DNA of 10,862 bases from Promethearchaeota archaeon (GTDB lineage Archaea; Asgardarchaeota; Lokiarchaeia; Sigynarchaeales; SOKP01): contig JAEOTV010000081.1 of the NCBI GenBank assembly GCA_016839635.1, positions 1 through 10,862 of the forward strand, in the 5' to 3' direction. A program made the position numbers and the translations under genes. Below the pieces are notes generated by a model, which saw nothing but the letters and a program-made list of their open reading frames with translations, searched no databases and was not told the DNA's origin. Every line of letters begins with the position of its first letter. The first letter of the stretch is position 1. Below, piece by piece: positions 7,812 through 10,862 of the stretch.

Positions 7812-7831
7812 AAATATAAATAACATATATT
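7812..7831 (-). promoter_or_regulatory. Candidate promoter of the giant repeat gene
   Basis: Two overlapping TATA-like elements are read on the minus strand. TTTATATTT (7812-7820) is centred about 25 nt before the TTG start, which would give an essentially leaderless transcript. AATATATG (about 7824-7831), preceded by a purine-rich GAAAA that resembles a BRE, would give a leader of about 10 nt containing AAAGGA. The sequence alone does not decide between them. Confidence 0.4.
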
Positions 7832-7867
7832 TTTCTTACTTTAATTTAACCACACTAAGTAATTAAA

Positions 7868-7930
7868 TTTTTTATATCGTGATAATTATTTTAACTAAAT
7901 TATTAAAAGGGATTAATAAGTTTTAATTTA
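7868..7930 (+). promoter_or_regulatory. Candidate promoter region of the RACo-type gene
   Basis: Two plus-strand A/T boxes could serve. TTTTTATATC, within 7868-7878, would give a leader near 90 nt. TTTTAATTTA (7921-7930) would give one near 38 nt. The whole 7792-7988 interval is A/T-rich and lies between divergent genes; I see no convincing operator or riboswitch in it. The RACo start codon itself has no strong Shine-Dalgarno sequence. Confidence 0.3.
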
Positions 7931-7988
7931 CATCAATATTGAATTCAAAATTTTAAAAAAAAAGATTAAACATTGATGAAATAAAGAA

Positions 7989-9944
7989 ATGGAGATAAAA
8001 GATAATAGCTTCCTCATAGATTTTGAACCAATTTCAAGAAGGTTATCTGTTTCAAAAGAGAGCTCTATTTACGAAATATTGACTGAAATAAATATACCTA
8101 TTAGAACTATCTGTGGAGGATTAGGAAAATGTGGAAAATGTAAAATTTTAGTTCAAAAAGGACATAAATATCTGAATTCCCCTACCAATATTGAAAGAAA
8201 TCTTATATCCGAAACAGAAATTCAAAATGGATGGCGCTTAGCATGTGAAACTAGAACTAAAATAAATAATAATATACAAAAAATTGATGATAAAACACCT
8301 CAGATTAGGATTTTTCTGCCTAATCAATTATTACTTGAGGATTTTAAGATTCTTACGTCAGGTATTAGTAAAGTTATAACATTACAACCAACCATCAAAA
8401 AGCTTTATTTAGAAGTAATAAAACCATCATTAGAGGAACCGAATGCTGATTTTGAAAGAATAGAAAAAGCAATTATCCCTAAAATACAAAAGTTGAAGAA
8501 AGGTAATAAGATCGATATTGAATTTAATATTTTGAAAAAGATCCCTAATATTCTTAGAAAAAACAATCATAAGATCACATTAGTTTTATGGAATAATAGT
8601 AATATAATTGCTTGTGAGCCTGGTAATACGGTTGAGAGCAATTTTGGTATTGCTTTTGACATTGGTACTACTACAATTGTAGGGTATCTATTAAATTTGA
8701 ATAATGGTAAAATTTATGCTGTTGATTCAAAATTAAATAGTCAAACCGCCTATGGGGAGGATTTGATAACAAGGTTAACTTTTATTAAAGAAAATAAAGA
8801 AAATCTTAGTAAATTAAATTCTACAATAATAAGTGATTTGAATGAGATTATTTCAAACTTATGTCAACAAGCAAATATCAAACCTTTTCATGTGTATGAA
8901 GTTGCAGTTGTAGGAAACTCTGTTATGCACCACATTTTTCTAAGTATAGATCCTGTGAACATTGGATTGAGTCCCTTTATTCCCGTTATTCAAAGAGATC
9001 TTAATGTTAAAGCAAAGGACTTGGGACTTAAGATCTCTAATCATGGGAATGTTTATGCTGCACCTGTTATTGCAGGATTTGTGGGAGCCGATACTATTGG
9101 TGTAATCCTCTCTTCAAAAATTTATAATGAAAAACCACTTACATTAGCAATAGATATTGGCACTAATGGCGAAATTATAATTGGTAATCGAGATAATTTA
9201 ATTGTTGGTTCTTGTGCGGCAGGATCTGCTTTAGAGGGTGCACATATCGATGATGGAATGAGAGCTGCTGCAGGTGCTATAGATACTATTAAAATTGATC
9301 CAATAAATTTAGATGTATCTTATACCACAATCAAAAATAAGAAACCAATAGGTATATGTGGATCTGGGTTAGTTGATGGAATAGCAGAGATGTTAAAATC
9401 GAAAATTATAACAAGAAGTGGCAAAATCAATCAAGAACTAGTTGATCATGAAAGATTTATTAAAAATGATAAAAAAATAAAATTCATTATTGCTAATAAA
9501 GAAGAAACTTCTATAGATAAGGAAATTTCAATTAGTCAAAGTGATATTCGCCAAATTCAAATGGCAAAAGCAGCATTCTATTCTGGAATGAGAATTATTT
9601 TGAATCATTTAAGTAAAAATCCTCGTGTTGAGCAAATCTTCTTAGCAGGAGCTTTTGGGAATTATATTAACGCCCAAAATGCTAAATTTATAGGAATGAT
9701 CCCCGACATTCCTAATGATAAAATTTTTCAAATAGGAAATGCGGCTGGGATTGGAGCACAACACTGTTTATTAAATAAGGATTTAAGAAATAAAGCGAAA
9801 ACCCTTTTAAGCAAAATAAAATATGTTGAAATCGCCGTAGAAAAAAAGTTTCAAAAAGAATATGCTGAAGCAATGTATTTTCCTCACTTAAACCTTGATT
9901 TGTTTTCAAATTTACAAGAATATAAGGGTATCCCTAAAAGATAA
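7989..9944 (+). CDS. RACo-type ASKHA protein: [2Fe-2S] ATP-dependent reductive activator of corrinoid proteins
   Basis: The 651-residue product has the layout of RACo/DUF4445 proteins. An N-terminal plant-type [2Fe-2S] domain (about residues 5-95) has cysteines C42, C48, C51 and C86 in a C-x5-C-x2-C-x34-C arrangement. A linker/middle region spans about 100-215. The C-terminal ASKHA ATPase runs from about 218 and shows phosphate loops DIGTTT (224-229) and DIGTNGE (389-395), a glycine-rich ICGSGLVDG (456-464) and AGAFGN (553-558). The tail with EAMYFP (626-631) also fits the family. Characterised members use ATP and a low-potential electron donor to return inactive Co(II) corrinoid to Co(I) in methyl-transfer proteins, as in the Wood-Ljungdahl corrinoid protein or methylotrophic methyltransferases. 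It lacks the C-terminal ferredoxin domain of RamA, so it is RACo-like rather than RamA-like. No corrinoid protein or methyltransferase partner is in view, so its substrate is unknown. ATG at 7989 is the first usable start; upstream ATG/TTG codons stop at once. Confidence 0.92.
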   Translation: MEIKDNSFLIDFEPISRRLSVSKESSIYEILTEINIPIRTICGGLGKCGKCKILVQKGHKYLNSPTNIERNLISETEIQNGWRLACETRTKINNNIQKIDDKTPQIRIFLPNQLLLEDFKILTSGISKVITLQPTIKKLYLEVIKPSLEEPNADFERIEKAIIPKIQKLKKGNKIDIEFNILKKIPNILRKNNHKITLVLWNNSNIIACEPGNTVESNFGIAFDIGTTTIVGYLLNLNNGKIYAVDSKLNSQTAYGEDLITRLTFIKENKENLSKLNSTIISDLNEIISNLCQQANIKPFHVYEVAVVGNSVMHHIFLSIDPVNIGLSPFIPVIQRDLNVKAKDLGLKISNHGNVYAAPVIAGFVGADTIGVILSSKIYNEKPLTLAIDIGTNGEIIIGNRDNLIVGSCAAGSALEGAHIDDGMRAAAGAIDTIKIDPINLDVSYTTIKNKKPIGICGSGLVDGIAEMLKSKIITRSGKINQELVDHERFIKNDKKIKFIIANKEETSIDKEISISQSDIRQIQMAKAAFYSGMRIILNHLSKNPRVEQIFLAGAFGNYINAQNAKFIGMIPDIPNDKIFQIGNAAGIGAQHCLLNKDLRNKAKTLLSKIKYVEIAVEKKFQKEYAEAMYFPHLNLDLFSNLQEYKGIPKR

Positions 9945-9977
9945 AAAAAATAATTCTTCAATAGGTTATTTTTTTTT
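9943..9977. terminator. Bidirectional terminator between convergent genes
   Basis: An 11-bp perfect A/T inverted repeat has its left arm at 9943-9953 (eight A, then TAA), its right arm at 9966-9976 (TTA, then a T-run) and a 12-nt loop between them. The arms overlap both stop codons. Each strand therefore shows a long T-run at the end of the gene read in that direction, as expected for archaeal T-tract termination. The A/T stem is weak, so the T-tracts probably matter more than the hairpin. Confidence 0.5.
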
Positions 9978-10619
9978 CTTTACACATAATATTTGATTAG
10001 CTCTTTCAGGGTGATTTCTTACAAAAATTTGCGTTATCTCAGATATAATATACCATAATATTTTTGGTTTATATCTAGGAGCGGCATATTCGCCTTTTAA
10101 ATATTTTAATCCATTCATCCCTATCACCTTATAACCTCTTTGTTTCATTTCGTCAATAGTCCATCCAGATTTATGAATATTCCAAGGATTTACATCAAAT
10201 TCTCCTTGAGATGTAAATCCATTAGGTGTGAATATTAAAATTTTGCTTTTTGAAATCTTCTCCATAGCGCTAATTAATTTAATTCCTTCTTCTTTTGTTA
10301 AATGTTCAATTAAATCTAGAGCAACTACACAGTCAAAGGAATTAGCTTTAAATTTTTCTTCTATTTTCAATACATCCATTTGGAGATATTCGTTATGGAT
10401 CTTCTTACTTCTACTTTCTTCAATGCTTTTTTCATAGAGATCAACACCAACACTATTGAAATTATCTGAAAAATATTTTATTGGAGAATTTGCCCCACAT
10501 CCAAGATCTAGAAGAGTTTTACATGGAAGTATAGCATTTTCCAATTCCGTTCGTAAATTAGGGAAAATTTTAAAATTTGTTTGTAAATATAATTCTTTTA
10601 AAAAATTAATTCCATACAT
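9966..10619 (-). CDS. Class I SAM-dependent methyltransferase (Methyltransf_11/23-like)
   Basis: The 217-residue protein has a Rossmann-type methyltransferase core. Motif I is LLDLGCG (36-42), the acidic residue after strand beta-2 is D60 in VGVDLYE, the adenine-contact region is MDV (81-83), and motif IV is FDCVVALDLIEHL (95-107). TPNG (131-134) follows beta-5. The substrate cannot be told from sequence; related proteins modify small molecules, sugars, lipids, quinone precursors or proteins. The C-terminal 40 residues include an amphipathic or weakly hydrophobic stretch (LWYIISEITQIFV, 188-200) and end in a lysine tail. The start is ATG at 10619, since the ATG just upstream is followed at once by TAA. 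A TATA-like box 26 nt upstream suggests a leaderless message. It is convergent with the RACo-type gene, 21 bp apart, so shared regulation is unlikely. Confidence 0.85.
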   Translation of the reverse strand: MYGINFLKELYLQTNFKIFPNLRTELENAILPCKTLLDLGCGANSPIKYFSDNFNSVGVDLYEKSIEESRSKKIHNEYLQMDVLKIEEKFKANSFDCVVALDLIEHLTKEEGIKLISAMEKISKSKILIFTPNGFTSQGEFDVNPWNIHKSGWTIDEMKQRGYKVIGMNGLKYLKGEYAAPRYKPKILWYIISEITQIFVRNHPERANQILCVKKKK

Positions 10620-10640
10620 TACATTTTAAAGAATTTTAGG

Positions 10641-10650
10641 TATAATTAAA
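10641..10650 (-). promoter_or_regulatory. Candidate TATA box of the methyltransferase gene
   Basis: The minus strand reads TTTAATTATA, centred 26 nt before the ATG at 10619. At the usual archaeal TATA-to-start distance, transcription would begin at or next to the start codon. This fits the absence of a Shine-Dalgarno sequence. Confidence 0.4.
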
Positions 10651-10785
10651 TTTTATTTTTTCAAATAATTTTTCAAATCAAAGAAGATATATATTTTAGA
10701 TAGATTACTATATAAATAAATTAAAAATGATAATAGTTTAAAAGAAAAATATTTAAACTTTTAATTTATTAAATCTTTAAATTAT

Positions 10786-10795
10786 CTTATATACA
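10786..10795 (+). promoter_or_regulatory. Candidate TATA box for the gene starting at the right edge
   Basis: CTTATATACA on the plus strand places a transcription start near 10815, just before the ATG at 10832. A second good box, TATATAAATA (10709-10718), would give a leader of about 94 nt, or may belong to the opposite strand. The 10620-10831 interval is otherwise plain A/T-rich sequence in which I see nothing further. Confidence 0.4.
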
Positions 10796-10831
10796 TAACT
10801 TAAAAATATAAAACGACATGAGTGAAGCTTT

Positions 10832-10862
10832 ATGTCAAGTTTCAAATTAAAAGTATTATTGA
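10832..10862 (+). CDS. Start of a further gene, possibly a Ras-like small GTPase (10 codons visible)
   Basis: ATG at 10832 opens a frame that reads MSSFKLKVLL and continues off the right edge; the next codon begins with A. A weak ribosome-binding-like GTGA lies 6 nt upstream, and a TATA-like box sits about 40 nt upstream. The residues resemble the first beta strand of Ras/Rab-type GTPases, where K-x-K-V-L-L-I is followed by the GDxxVGKT loop. With ten residues this is only a guess; any protein starting with a basic, hydrophobic strand could look the same. Confidence 0.4.
   Translation, partial: MSSFKLKVLL

Noticed and set aside
9712..9909. Minus-strand open frame of 65 codons opposite the end of the RACo-type gene
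   Set aside because: It is antisense to a conserved part of the ASKHA domain and tail; a shadow frame.
7989..9944. RamA-type methylamine methyltransferase activator
   Set aside because: The iron-sulfur site is N-terminal [2Fe-2S], and no C-terminal pair of CxxCxxCxxxC [4Fe-4S] motifs is present.
10228..10437. Plus-strand open frame of 69 codons opposite the methyltransferase
   Set aside because: It is antisense to conserved methyltransferase motifs; a shadow frame.
10818..10850. ATG at 10818 as the start of the right-edge gene
   Set aside because: This frame stops at TAA after ten codons; the ATG at 10832 in another frame stays open to the window end.

Overview
This A+T-rich window most likely comes from an Asgard archaeon, probably of the Lokiarchaeia/Promethearchaeia kind. 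No single marker in view proves this. The case rests on four points: a eukaryote-style ubiquitin-activating (E1) enzyme, a huge intron-free coiled-coil repeat protein, a corrinoid-activating ASKHA protein of the sort found in anaerobes with corrinoid/methyl-transfer metabolism, and archaeal TATA-like boxes with few Shine-Dalgarno sites. The last ten codons in view could also begin a small GTPase gene, a family greatly expanded in Asgards.

Layout. Positions 1-1274 (minus) hold most of an E1-like enzyme whose C-terminus lies outside the window. After a 148-bp gap with a candidate promoter and a T-rich terminator, 1423-7791 (minus) is one 2122-residue gene. It encodes a cytoplasmic, K/E/Q-rich protein with 18 tandem TPR/MIT-like helical modules joined by long charged helices. 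A 197-bp divergent promoter region (7792-7988) separates it from a 651-residue RACo-type protein (7989-9944, plus). That gene converges, across 21 bp with a perfect A/T inverted repeat, on a 217-residue class I SAM-dependent methyltransferase (9966-10619, minus). The last 243 bases are a divergent A/T-rich promoter region ending in the first ten codons of a further plus-strand gene.

How the genes relate. The giant repeat protein and the E1 lie in the same direction and could form a transcription unit, but each seems to have its own promoter. The RACo protein and methyltransferase are convergent and have no visible functional link to the first pair. The most unusual object is the giant protein: its central eight modules are two copies of a four-module block, each exactly 463 residues (1389 bp), and the FPT module type then appears twice more. 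Its function is unknown; a long scaffold, filament or tether is an inference. No RNA genes, CRISPR arrays or insertion sequences were seen. No stretch over 300 bases lacks a gene.
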